A stretch of DNA of 64,000 nt from Micrasema longulum. Lineage: Eukaryota; Arthropoda; Insecta; Trichoptera; Brachycentridae. Position 1 is the stretch's first letter. Every line of letters begins with the position of its first letter. Positions 21,116 through 31,539 of this stretch are shown here, piece after piece. The notes under the pieces are model-generated. The model was not told the origin of the DNA, did not search any database, and worked only from the letters and a program-made list of their open reading frames with translations. Where the stretch lies: contig JAGVSM010003712.1 of the NCBI GenBank assembly GCA_022494885.1, forward strand, positions 62,001-126,000, in the 5' to 3' direction. The translations under genes and the position numbers were made by a program.

Positions 21116-21233
21116 CTCTTATAATTAATGATTTATTTATTTATTTATTAATGAATTAGTGCTGTCTTTTTTATATATACAGGTGCGAAAGAAAAATTTA
21201 AAAAAGAAAGGCCAATTACAGATATCACATTAA

Positions 21234-21524
21234 TTTATTATAAATGCCCATCTTCAAGTATTTGATGGACTCGCTCGTGCCATGTCTTTCTCGGCCTTCG
21301 CATCAACATTCGCATAGTAGATCCTTTTAGCCGTTCTTTCGTTGTCAATTCGCTCTACATGTCCAAGAGATGGACATGTCAAAAGTAGGAATAATCGGCG
21401 TGCGTGCATGAGAAGATGTATGAAGGAATCGAGGTCTGTATGCCAAGATAGAGTGATATGGCGTTCCATCCTCTCTGTCTACCCCTACGGGGAAACGGCG
21501 TGATGGTTTGTTTTATTATGAATG
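21234..21524 (+). pseudogene. LINE-A with 5' inversion and target duplication
   Basis: 21247-21366 is LINE-A in minus orientation (HVERIDNERTAKRIY, YYANVDA). From 21367 the plus strand continues with the adjacent downstream part (GHVKSRNNRRACMRRCM ... GETA, GATGGTTTG). The flanks TTTATTATAAATG (21234-21246) and TTTATTATGAATG (21512-21524) match at 12 of 13 positions. This is a textbook twin-priming product. Confidence 0.85.
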
Positions 21525-21666
21525 TAGGAGGAGAGGAGAAATAAATAGTTAAATTCTAAAAAAATATATCAATAAACATATAAAAATTAAATAAAAAGTA
21601 CGTAAAAGGGAGAAGACATTGTATAGCTCCAACTGTACTTTCCTCCCCTGTCTCTCAGCTTCCATG

Positions 21667-21703
<37 letters not shown>

Positions 21704-21814
21704 TTCTTTGTAAAAATTCACAACCAACAATAATTAATTACACGCAGGTGGTTGATGTACATATGAATAAGTATAAATTAAGAGATGAAATTAATTAATT
21801 TAATGAAAGTTTTG
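21525..21814. other. AT-rich stretch with (TA)n microsatellite
   Basis: Contains (TA)n at about 21668-21697. No gene seen. Confidence 0.6.
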
Positions 21815-22360
21815 TCATATCACTCCACTACTTTGGGAGTTACACTGGCTACGTTTTCCAGAGGGTGGAATACCAACTCTGTTGGCTTATGTATAAATCA
21901 CTGCACAACTCTGCTCCAGAATATCTAAGGGAACTCTGCATTCCAGATCAACTAGCTGACAGACGTCTTACGCTTAGATCAGTTACTAGTTATTAAAAGT
22001 TATTTTACCTCTACGCAAACAGCGCACTAAATTCGGCGAACGTGCATTTGCGGTCGCAGGCCCTACGGCATAAAATGCTCTCCCAGCAGAAATCTGAAAC
22101 TGTGAGAGTGAAGTGATGTTTCGGAAGAAACTTAAAACCCACTTGTTCTCTAAATAAGTTGAATAAATTCTTAGCATGTGGTGACAAAGTACATTGTTTT
22201 TTCTTAAATTAAAAAGTTATAATTAAATTTATATCTTTATATAATTACTTTGTTAAGCGGCAAGGCTTAAGGCGGTAAGCTTGAGGTATTTTATTATGAA
22301 CATGGCGCTATATAAGTTATCCAAAATAATAATCATAATAATAATAATAATAATAAAAGT
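21815..22360 (+). pseudogene. LINE-B 3' end
   Basis: Plus-strand frames give HITPLLWELHWLRFPEGGIP-like residues, CLMYKSLHNSAPEYLRELCI, a scrambled or deleted ATSTARGKVI stretch and TKFGERAFAVAGPTA. The 3' tail ends 'ttatccaaaataataatc' and (AAT)n. Multiple frameshifts. Confidence 0.75.
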
Positions 22361-22428
22361 TTGTATTATAATTAAAAGTTGAAATTAAAAGATAAAATTA
22401 AAAGTGAAAAGTTAAGCAGGATATACAT

Positions 22429-22830
22429 TTATAATGTCTTTAGAGATCTGATAAAAATATGGTATTTACAGTGTAATCTGTCGATGTCACTAAAACTGTC
22501 ATTATGGGTTATCTGTATTCTTCGAAGAGTGCTATTTTTCAGATAATTAGTCATTGAGTTAGGAATGTCGAAGAGTGCAGATTGACGAGTTTTACGGACA
22601 GGGACTCGATAAGAAATGCTTCTAACAATTTTTGGGCCATCAATTAGGTTATTAACAATTTTATAGAGAAAGCTCATATCCAACATGATACGTTGCGAGA
22701 TTTTGAACCTTGTAAAAGTTAGCGAACTCAGTCCTACTTAAAAAAATATTTTTGAAATCTAATTGTCTAAGAAAACAGTTTTGAGTATGTTCAATACGAT
22801 TTTTGTAAGTATTGTATAGAATTTAGATAA
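22429..22830 (-). pseudogene. Jockey-like LINE C-terminus
   Basis: The minus strand encodes LDMSFLYKIVNNLIDGPKIV, RSISYRVPVRKTRQSALFDI and NSTLRRIQITHNDSFSDID (22429-22686). Upstream, broken by stops, are LQKSYRTYSK-like residues. The pattern LYKIVNN...VPVRKTR is the usual end of Jockey-type ORF2. The palm is missing. Confidence 0.7.
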
Positions 22831-22849
22831 AATTATAAATAAAATCATC

Positions 22850-22950
22850 AATAAAATTTCTTGGTTTAGTTTTACTTTTATTTTATTTTGAACAACGAGC
22901 GCTTTCGCCTAAAAAGGCATCTTCAGGACTGGTAAATTGTTTACAACATT
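22850..22950 (-). repeat. Penelope-like pLTR scrap
   Basis: The minus strand reads 'cctgaagatgcctttttagg' then 'cgaaagcgctcgttgttc', a hairpin with the CTGAAGA...GAAA order seen in Penelope pLTRs. No ORF is attached. Confidence 0.4.
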
Positions 22951-23309
22951 TTGAACTTTGATAATATTACTTTTTTTCAGATCGAAAACAAAAATATAAT
23001 ATTTAGGTATGTATGATCCCTATCATAAAATCAAGGTATTGTGCTAAGTTAATCTGCTGAAAAATGTATTTTCCACTCTGATACATCTTTCATATGTTTT
23101 TTCCTTACCCTTTAAATATAAAGAATTATAAAAATTACTAGGACTTAATCCCAATCTCGATATAAAACTTTTAAAAAAATAAACAGTTTTTGCAAACCAG
23201 TTGTAATAATATTTATGTCGTCTGTCCCTTAATAAAATATTCATGTGATCTTCTTATACCCAAACCTTGTAAAAAATATTATAAAAGTTCAAAAAAGTTT
23301 AAAAATTGG

Positions 23310-23430
23310 AAAATTGTTTTCAGGCGTTGCCTAGTATGTGAAATAATTCAGTCGGATAAATCTCTTCACAACAATAAATGTTTCAGCTCTTTAACTTCAC
23401 TAAAATCAACAAATGGAAGAATTGAAGAAA
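23310..23430 (-). repeat. FB subtype b fragment
   Basis: The minus strand contains 'caacagatg'-like, 'gaagttaaagagctgaaac' and 'tactaggcaacgcctg' blocks typical of the second half of FB. Confidence 0.6.
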
Positions 23431-23552
23431 TAAAAAAAAAACCTACCGGTTTCGAAGTAACATAAGCTTCCCTTTCAACGTATACTTTACCAATGAATAT
23501 TATACTATTTTATTTTTAACAGTGTTATTTCTACGAAATATTCAATTTGACC

Positions 23553-23885
23553 ATAAGAAGGTAAATCCGCGCAACAATCCATGGAAAGACAGATGCTTGG
23601 TGTATGTCTAAGAGACAGAATAAGCAATAAAGAAAAAAGACGTCGAACCGGAGTCGTAGATATCATGGATGGTACAGCAAAATTGAAGTGAAGATTATGG
23701 GCCACAAAAAAATGTGTCGATTGAACATGAATTATAAAAGCGGGTGATAGGAAGATTTAGAAGAGGACTTTATCCAGCAGTAAAGAGAACAATTGATTGG
23801 TTGGAAGAAATTACCATTAGGCAATAAGCCCGCCAATGTACAAATAACATTATATACAAAAAGTTAAATAAATAAATAAAAACAA
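23553..23885 (+). pseudogene. LINE C-terminus (MERQMLGVCLRDR family)
   Basis: The plus strand encodes QSMERQMLGVCLRDRISNKE, RTGVVDIMDGTAKLK and then decays. The 3' end 'aagcccgccaatgtacaaat' precedes a (AAAT)n tail at 23868. The same family lies antisense at 33826-34260. This ORF2 end (MERxMLGVxLRD...IRRRT) is widespread in arthropod LINEs. Confidence 0.75.
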
Positions 23886-23929
23886 TGCTGAAGACGAAGA
23901 AAAAACCTCACAGCTCGCCCCTGGTATCT

Positions 23930-24320
23930 AGATGTTATTTGCCAAAATTTTCGTTTTTTTTAAACTTAAAAAAAAATAAAAAATTTGGAAGTTCAACAAG
24001 GATACATAAAATACATACAATTTGTAAGTAAGCATTGCTAACATTTTTTATACAATTCCTCAATTATATAACTACCCCATCTCTTATAAATTACATAAAA
24101 TTAATGTGTGGCTTTATTAAATCAATTTAAATAATGATAAAGATTAAGTGAAAGATGAGAATAAAGATTGAGCTAAAGAAATAAAATTGAGTTGAAGATA
24201 AGAAACGACTTTTTTAAAGAAAAGAAAAGAAAAGAGAAAATAAGAACATAAAAGAAGTAGTAAAATAGACTAAAATTAATTTACATACACAAAAATAAAG
24301 ATAAGACATTTGATTTAGGA
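23930..24320. repeat. Dispersed A-rich repeat (pair with 35690-36010)
   Basis: 'atttggaagttcaacaagg' through 'aatttacatacacaaaaata' matches 35720-36003 with scattered substitutions and indels. Includes an AAAGAAAAGA-rich run. Probably the non-coding end of a retroelement in reverse orientation. Confidence 0.6.
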
Positions 24321-24369
24321 ATCATAGTATTTTTTTTTTAACATTTTTTTTTCTATTTTCTTTTAGAGT

Positions 24370-24610
24370 CTTAACGTTCTTGCAAGACGGTTAAAATATG
24401 CCATATTTTTTGTAAAAATTGGAAGGTAAAAGGTATCAGATTATCTCAGACGCCTACGAGGAACGTACAATGACACGTTTTTAACACAGAACACTGAATC
24501 AATATTATTGTGAATTATATTATACAAGTACATCATATCTGTAACTTGTCTCCTAGTTTCCAACTTTTCAATTTTATAATACTTGTCAATCATGTTCTAA
24601 AACCGTTTCT
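24370..24610 (-). pseudogene. Jockey-like LINE C-terminus
   Basis: The minus strand encodes YYKIEKLETRRQVTDMMYLY, NIIHNNIDSVFCVKNVSLYV, PRRRLR with a stop, then SDTFYLPIFTKNMAYFNRLA. The RRxLRxxxxF...NxxxNRLARTL arrangement is the Jockey ORF2 end. Confidence 0.7.
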
Positions 24611-25194
24611 CACATAAAGTTTATTTTAGTGATTTTACTCTAATTGATACGTAAATATATTGAAAAATGGAAAATCACAAAGTTAGTGCTTCTAATATTA
24701 ATTTCACAAATAGAACAGTGTTTATATTGCATCACCAGTAAAGTTATTAAGTTCACTTCCTCAACAGCTGACTTGTTGAGTTTATTAATAGAAGATATAA
24801 TTTTGAATAATTCCCGTCCCAATGTGAGTAGCCCAAGAGAATTAGTATCAATTGATATCAATTTATTAAGAAACGTTCTGTGCTCGGTTCCAGTCTCGTA
24901 TTCACCACTACACGCTCACCGTGTGTGTACATTGTACATCACTTCGTCCCTTATCTCGTTAACAATAATTTATTTATTTATTTATTTGGGAAAGAGACAA
25001 CAGTTTTTACAAATGATTCATATGGAAGATGGTACATTGGAACTTACTTTGTGAAAACCTCAGAGTAATAATGCGCTTTCTCTTCCTTGATCTCTCCTCC
25101 TTTCCTGTTTCCTCTTTTCTTCTTTTTCCCGTTGAGTATTGATTTAAGATAATTTATACACAAATACATTTATTTCTATTTTATATATCTATAC
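24611..25194. other. Unassigned stretch with a 136-codon open frame
   Basis: An open frame (24644-25054, +) has no recognisable motif, and its second half covers a tract (tttatttatttgggaaagag) that looks like an antisense LINE 3' end. I do not call it a gene. Confidence 0.4.
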
Positions 25195-25566
25195 TAATGT
25201 TGAGATCCGTACATTATGTAAGGCTGAGACAAGCAATAACGACAAAATCAAGAAAGGAGCTCTGCGCTGGTTTGGACATGTAGAACGAATGGACAGCGAG
25301 AGAACGGCTAAGAATATTTACAATGCGAATGTTGATGGATGCAGAAATAGAGGAAGACCGAGAAAGACGTGGCATGACCAAATCCAACAAATACTTAAAG
25401 ATGGACATGTCAAAAGTCAGAATAATCGGCGCGCGTGCATGAGAAGATGTATGAATGTAGAGGAAGAGAGATCTGTATGCAAAGATAGAGTGTTGTGGCG
25501 TTCTATCTTCTCTGCCTACCCTTACGGGGAAACGGCGTGATGGTTTGTTTGTTTGTTTGTTTGTTT
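25195..25566 (+). pseudogene. LINE-A 3' end with (TTTG)n tail
   Basis: The plus strand encodes LRWFGHVERMDSERTAKNIY, NANVDGCRNRGRPRKTWHDQ, IQQILKDGHVKSQNN, VCKDRVLWRSIFSAYPYGET and a stop (25289-25540, open). It ends GATGG and (TTTG)n to 25566. This is the cleanest copy of the ORF2 end, suggesting a relatively young insertion. 5'-truncated. Confidence 0.85.
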
Positions 25567-25629
25567 ATATATCTTTACCTTTTTTATTTTTATTTTCTAT
25601 TGAATATGTTTTGTAACTTGAATTGTAAA

Positions 25630-25745
25630 AATTAAACCTTTATTTTATTAGTTGGTTGGAATAAATTGCAATTTGACAGTAATCCCACCGATGTATAAAT
25701 AACATTAAGTACAAAAAGTCAAATAAAAAACATAAAAAAACATTA
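25630..25745 (+). repeat. LINE 3' end
   Basis: 'cccaccgatgtataaataac', 'attaagtacaaaaagtcaaat' and an A-rich tail match the end at 23830-23880. Confidence 0.55.
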
Positions 25746-26009
25746 CTCTGAGGTAAAAACAGTAAATAATAATTTTCCACACCATGTAAGTCATTAATCA
25801 AGTGCACACATTATAATAACCCAGCAATAACATAAAATTAATTTAAAAACTAAGGAATGTTAGTAATTCAGAAACTGCTAACAAAATATGTACCCATATA
25901 TAATAAATAATAATAATTACTTTAATAAAAGTAAAAATAAATAATAATTATAATTATTTATATAATAAGTACGTTTATAAATGTTTAAAAAAAAAAATAT
26001 TACCTTGTC
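25746..26009. other. AT-rich stretch
   Basis: Runs of AAT/TAA without recognisable function. Confidence 0.4.
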
Positions 26010-26130
26010 TACAAAAATTTCCAAACTCAAAATATTGTTAATAAATCCACCTGGTCCATGAAGACTACAAAAAAAAATAGTTGTGGTCAGGTATGTAGGT
26101 GAAATAATTCATTTAGATGAATATCATCCG
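26010..26130 (-). repeat. FB subtype b, head-to-tail junction
   Basis: On the minus strand the FB end block (catggaccaggtggattta) continues directly into the FB start block (aacaatattttgagtttgg ... tttttgtagacaagg). This can only arise from tandem or circular arrangement of units. Confidence 0.65.
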
Positions 26131-27584
26131 CATAAATACTCAAAAGAAATATATATTCTAATCGAATGCACAAAGAAATTGGTTTGCTCACAGTAAAGCA
26201 GCAAATTAAATATAATGTAGCAATCTTTATGCATTGAATAATTAAGGGGATGATTAAGATAAAAACAATAAAAACATTTAACCAAGAATGTCATACATTG
26301 TAACGTTGTAAAAACAAGTCCAACGTACCCCGTTTTTGAAAGCATTTTAGTACTGGAATATAATTCTATGTTGCCTGATTTAGCGCCATCTGACGGCCGC
26401 GGTAGTAACTCATCCATACGATATCCGTGTGCTAGAAATAAATTATTTTCCATTTAAAAACTCGAGACGAACAGTCCAGCTGTCGCGGAAGGACTCAAAG
26501 GGCAGGCGACCGCACATTTCAAAAATGTAGTCCTTCAAGAAAGGGAACGTTTAACGCAACGTAAGCCTACTCGTTTTAAATTTATTAGCGCAATTCTTGT
26601 AGAGAGGTATTCTAATGAGATTGTATTTTATACAGGTTCCCATTTTTTTCTATTTTTTTCCATTTTTCCACTTTTTTCTATTTTTTTATTTATTCCACCT
26701 TTTTATCTACTTTGTCCGATGATAAAGATTTTACAATATGGTATATTTACTCCATGATTTGAATGGATCACTAATTATTACGAAGTTTATTCGTAAATAC
26801 CTGGAAAAGTCGGTGTCAGATTTTAAAGTTTTCTTCAAGATCATGAGACACAAATTAACAAATGCAATGAAGCAGACGATCATTTACTGAATAAAGATGT
26901 CGACAAACATTCTTCTGGAAAATCATCAACTGAGCCAACCATGAGTTAAAATATATCAACCGAAGACGTCGCATATCGAATTCCATCTGCGGATTTTATT
27001 TTGTAAAATCAACATTATTTCATATTACGGCGAGAAGAAATCAATCAAGAATCTATTTCAGCTGTCATTATTATTGTTACGAATATTTACTTCTTAGATA
27101 AATTTATTGTCAACCATTTATTCATATCAGCTAGGCAGAATTCTGATTTTTTATATTAACTAATCTTGTTACATTTGTAGAGAATTGCTTCTTTTATTAA
27201 AATTTTGTATTTCACTAACGAGTGGTTTATTTCATAGAATCCAGATCTTGAAGTCATATTTGTTCCATTTTACAGTAAGGTATTGTATATATAACGTTTT
27301 TATACGTCGTTAAAATTATACTAAAATATAATCTAATTCTTTGGAGAATTTCATGTTCTTGCCGATTGAGCGAAACTGGTAAAGGGGTGTAAGTTGTCTG
27401 TAGGTACTTTTGGTTTTGGTTATCTCATTATTCTCTATATATTAAAAAATTTGCTACTGGTTTCAGAAACCTACCCTTATAATGTCCAACTGAATTCAGT
27501 CACTAATTTCAACCTATAACTAACTTGCCCTTTACATATGTAAGGAAACAAGGGATAAAAAGTATAAAGATTACCAATGAGGAG
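26131..27584. other. Unassigned 1.4-kb stretch
   Basis: Includes a pyrimidine-rich run (26640-26710). A 109-codon minus frame (26124-26453) overlaps the FB end and shows no motif. No repeat copy elsewhere in the window; this may be unique host DNA. Confidence 0.45.
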
Positions 27585-27810
27585 AGAAAATGAATCTCCA
27601 AAACTCGTTGCAGCTGTATGGATTTAAGCTGTACAATGAGTTACCAGAAGAAATAAAGGAAACAGAAAAGATCGAAATATTTAAAATTAATTTGAAAAAA
27701 TGTGTTATTGAGAAATTTTGATAAAAAAATGAAATGTTTTTAAAAGTTTATATTAGTTCTTAAGATGTTATGAACTAACTTAATAAAGCATAAATAAATA
27801 AATAAATTAA
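27585..27810 (+). pseudogene. Jockey/CR1-like LINE 3' end
   Basis: The plus strand encodes SLQLYGFKLYNELPEEIKET, EIFKINLKKCVIEKF and a stop (about 27720). The UTR and a (AAAT)n tail follow, with AATAAA at about 27782. LYNxLPxEI...FKxxLK is a standard LINE ORF2 end. Confidence 0.7.
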
Positions 27811-27811
27811 G

Positions 27812-28500
27812 GTTTCGGCTTTTTAACAAACATCGACATATGAAAGAATTGAAGGAATATGGATGATTCAACAATGTTTGAGTATGTCCAAATGCTTGCA
27901 GACTGGCTGGATTTCCTCCCTAGGGAGTTATTCATATTTAAAAAAAATTCAACAGAGACGGAAAACATTTTTGAGAAGGAAATATAGAATTCTAGGCATT
28001 TACATGGTTTACAGTAGGTGATTTGGTTCAGCCGGATGAATCTCACCCACATGATAAAGGTTTCAGCTCTTTTACTTCACAAAAGTCAACAGATGGAAAA
28101 GTTGAGGAAATGTGGATGTTCAAACGTGGGCAGAATGGTGAATATTACACAGTGTGTATATGGCCACTTAAACCAGCCAATGACAGGTCATTAGCCCTGT
28201 AAATGCCTAGTCTTCCATATTCCCTTCTCAAAAATGTTTTCCCTCTCTGTTGAAATAAATTAAAAAATGTATTTACATGTTAAAATAAGGGCAGAATGGT
28301 GAATGTTACACAGTCCGTAAAGTGGCCACTTAAACCAGCCAATGACAGGTCATAAGCCTAGACTTCTATATTACCGTCTCTTAAATGTTCCTCATCTCTG
28401 GTGTAATATTTTAATATTAACAGCTCCCGGGGAGTTGAATCCAGTTCTTGTCTACAAAAATTTGGACAAACTCAAAATATTGTTAATATCTTCTAGTGCC
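27812..28500. repeat. FB cluster (subtypes a and b)
   Basis: 27860-28018 is subtype a forward (gagtatgtccaaatgcttgc ... ggcatttacatgg). 28018-28265 returns through the second half in reverse (agccggatgaatctcaccc ... tcaaaaatgttttccctctc). 28285-28500 is subtype b in reverse, ending 'tctacaaaaatttggacaaac'. A small (AAAT)n lies between at about 28260. Confidence 0.7.
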
Positions 28501-28869
28501 TTTTCCTGGCACGCTGAACGGATAATTTCTAAAATAAAAAAAATATGTTTTTTTCATGCACCCAAAAAGATGGTTGTATTTGATTCCAATTGACGAGTAT
28601 TACTTTGGAGTGCAATAACCTATTACTAACTTTATATCTCATATCAGTTACATAGCAGTAAATAGCAGTAAATAGCTTTATACTTCTTACTGCCTTTAGT
28701 CGAATGTGACTTCTGTCATTTTGTAACCAAATAATCGTTCTCACAATTTTGAATAATTTGCGTCGTTTGTCCGCGCCTAATTATTACTAGCGTAAAACAT
28801 CAACGATCCACATAGTCAGTGCTCCAAACATTCAAAATAAAACGCTAGTGTTTGTCGCAGGAGGAAAAA
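28501..28869. other. Unassigned stretch
   Basis: No motif-bearing frame; no repeat match. Confidence 0.4.
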
Positions 28870-29480
28870 CTAGTAAGTATGGAATTTGAAAAATAATGAT
28901 GAAAGTAGGTTTAATGCTGTCAAAGTGCGATCCGTCCGGCGAATGTGTGGTAAAACGATGTATGATAGGTGCACAAATGTTGAGATCCGTGAACTGTATA
29001 AGGCTGAGACACGCATTATCGACAGAATAAAAAAAGTGATGCTGCGTTGGTTTGGACATGTATAGCGAATGGATAGCGAAAGAACGGCCAAAAGGAACTA
29101 CGATGTGAATGAATCGGGTTGTGGTCCTGTTCGAATCCTACTCCACCCCAACTTGATTCCCATTTTCTAATAGTGAGTTATTTACAACTCGTTGAAAATG
29201 GCAGTCGAAATTAAATATTTGGGTAAATCATTAGAACGCAAATATTTATTTTTTAAAATAAAAAATTAAAAAATGTTGATGGATGCAGAAAACGAGGAAG
29301 ACCGAGAAAGACATGGCATGACCAAGTCCATCAAATACTTGAAGATGGACATGTCAAGAATAGGAATAATCGGCGTGCGTGGATGAGAAGATGTATGGAT
29401 GTAGATGAAGCGAGGTCTGTATGCAAAGACGTGATATGGCGTTCTATCCTCTCTGCCTACCCCTACGGGGAAACGTGTTT
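28870..29480 (+). pseudogene. LINE-A fragment carrying a SINE
   Basis: The plus strand reads NNDESRFNAV, RRMCGKTMYDRCTNVEIREL, KAETRIIDRIKKVMLRWFGH and MDSERTAK up to 29111. It resumes at 29272 with VDGCRKRGRPRKTWHDQVHQ, RNNRRAWMRRCMDVDEARSV and LSAYPYGET. Except for the insertion and a stop or two, it is well preserved. The usual GATGGT end is lost at about 29475. Confidence 0.8.
29112..29271 (+). repeat. SINE S2 inserted in LINE-A
   Basis: Contains 'gggttgtggtcctgttcgaa' (B-box GTTCGAATCC), 'caactcgttgaaaatggca' and 'tttgggtaaatca', ending in an A-rich tail. AATG is repeated at both edges (29108-29111, 29272-29275). The same SINE is at 31388-31539 plus 33125-33170. Confidence 0.7.
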
Positions 29481-29499
29481 TTAAAATAAATGAAAAAGT

Positions 29500-30286
29500 G
29501 TTTTTAAAATTTTGTGATGTCTGGCTGTCATTGGCTGGTTTAAGTAGAAATTTATATACAATATTTGGCAGTCTGCGTTCCACATTCCTTTTTCTAAAAT
29601 GTTAGAATTTTTTGTCATGAAAGGAACCCTAAAATTACGCCATGAATGATATTTGTTTGACGACTGTTTTTCGAAATAATAAACAATTATTGATTAGTCA
29701 GCTCTCGTGGTACACCGTGCTTTTTTGTAAAAATGAACGAAAGGAGTTGCATTAAAAATAAGCAAAAATGCAAATGCTGCTCGACTGCTAATTGACCTTA
29801 AATGAGGCACATATGCAGAAATTGATTACATGTTGAATAAAACCAACATTCACAGTCAGAGTACAAGTTAGACTGGTGTGCCTACTGCCTATAATGTCAT
29901 CAAGCCTTATCTCACCGCAAATCTGGGTACATAATGCACTTGCATGACTAGAGCCATTGTGCAGCCTAGCGTAGTGCGTGCCACTAGGTTAATAACTTCT
30001 CCACACAATAACCATGTTTTAGAACTATATTCTTTTATAACCAAATTAAGTACTTGAAATAGTCTGAATTAAAAGTCGAAAGTAAACGTAGGCTTAAAAC
30101 TTACAGCCAGAGAGTGATTCCACTGTAGCTTGAAATTCTTATTCAGAGCGGCTACGGACAAAATAAAAATTGGCAAGATGATAAATGTGAAATGTAATTT
30201 TCCTTTAACGTAAAACGTTTGGATTTGTAATTTGTATAAAAAAAAAATGAACGAAAAAAGGTGCCCGAACTGTCAGTAGGGACGTA
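29500..30286. other. Mostly unassigned; weak FB scrap at start
   Basis: 29520-29605 vaguely matches FB (gtcattggctggtttaagt). The remainder has no recognised content. Confidence 0.4.
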
Positions 30287-30895
30287 GTGAGTCTCACCTT
30301 GCGAAGTAGACTCGAAAGTGGCTCAATGATTTGTGGGCCACATAAACTGAAGTACTCTCTTATGATAGAGAAAATTCAAAAGAAGTTTCTGAGATATCTC
30401 TACACGAGAGAGTGCGGGTATTATCCTTGGCTCTACCCGACCGAGTTTCTCCAGGGTATGCTTGGCTACAACAGTTTAGAGACTAGAAGGAATGTGTATT
30501 TGACTACACATTTTTATCGATTGTTGCGCGGTATGATCGATAATTCTGAGATTATGATGAGCATTGGTTTGTATGTTCCTGATATTTACCCAAGACAGCG
30601 TCAGCATATATTGATTTATATTCCGATATACAGAACTAACATACCGATGGTTATGCCTGTTGGAAGGGCTACTGCTATGCTGAACAATATCACTTTGGAT
30701 GTTGATATGTTTTACGTATCCGAAGGGGTTTTCCGAAGCAGGATTCTCTTACTATTTTGACAAGAGTCTCGTTATGTATTTTTTTGTCTTTTTATAATAT
30801 GTACGTATTAAATTTTGGTTTGTAATGTATGTATTATTTAAAATAAATTAATTGAATTTAAATTTAAATTGAAATTGAAATTGAATTGAGTCGAA
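30287..30895 (+). pseudogene. Jockey-like LINE (J2) ORF2 C-terminus
   Basis: The plus-strand frame reads LTLRSRLESGSMICGPHKLK, IEKIQKKFLRYLYTRECGYY, LGYNSLETRRNVYLTTHFYR and IPMVMPVGRATAMLNNIT, stopping at 30760. The IEKIQKKFLRYL...LETRR core follows the palm in Jockey-type LINEs and is open for 157 codons, unusually intact here. The UTR ends in an (AAATTG)-like microsatellite at 30840-30890. The reverse transcriptase domain is truncated away. Confidence 0.8.
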
Positions 30896-31385
30896 ATCTT
30901 GTTGGAGGATGCGATTCTATAAAATGCTGCGAACACTCAGTTGCATTCTACCGTCAACTCTACTAAATAGTCCAACTCGTTAGCGTCCACGTTGCGAACC
31001 CTGGGCAATAGGATCACACTCATAACGGTGTGATCACAGCAGATTTTCCAAACAGGCACTTCCAAATCGGAACCAAGCAACTAAGGGAAAGTAACCGCGA
31101 TGGAAAAATCCACCAGAGAAGGCTAAGGGAAACCACTCTGGTCATCTTTTCCCAGGAATCACTATAGGTAGTACATCCAATAAGCAGTTATCCTGGCTGC
31201 GGAATATAAGAGTAGCGCAGGACCAAGATGCTTTCGCTGTAATGATCGCTAATGTCAGGGGGACCTGACAAGGCACCGCAAGAAGAAAGCTTAAAAAAAC
31301 GGAATATTAATCCAATACATTCTTTTAAATAAAATAAAAAAACAGTTATAAAATTTTGATTCGAAAACACTTTCTGTTCAAGAAA
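30896..31385. other. Less AT-rich unassigned island
   Basis: Compared with its surroundings this stretch (about 30900-31290) is visibly richer in G+C and has no strong frame. It starts exactly after a LINE tail and ends before a SINE. It could be unique host DNA or the 5' leader of an unseen element. Confidence 0.4.
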
Positions 31386-31387
31386 AA

Positions 31388-31539
31388 CAGGGTTGTGATC
31401 CAGTGGCCTAGTGCTGCATAGTCACCGAGGTTTGAACTAATTCGAACACTACCACAACCTGATTCCCAATTTTTTATAGTAATTTAAGTACAACTCGTTG
31501 AAAATGGCTCTTAAAATTTAAAAAAATTGGGTAAATCAC
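31388..31539 (+). repeat. SINE S2, split by LINE-A
   Basis: 'gggttgtgatccagtggcct' (A-box TGGCCTAGTG), 'gaggtttgaac' (weak B-box), 'caactcgttgaaaatggc' and 'ttgggtaaatcac' match 29112-29271. The element resumes at 33125 (aaggacgcaaaag ... A-rich tail to about 33170) after the LINE-A insertion. Confidence 0.7.

Noticed and set aside
21668..21697. (TA)n run as possible element terminus
   Set aside because: A simple microsatellite; no LINE-B or Q28 3' end precedes it.
24644..25054. 136-codon open frame on the plus strand
   Set aside because: No motif, low-complexity composition, and its second half overlaps a tract resembling an antisense LINE tail. Length alone is not convincing in AT-rich DNA.
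26124..26453. 109-codon minus-strand frame
   Set aside because: Begins in unassigned DNA, ends in an FB fragment and contains no recognisable domain.
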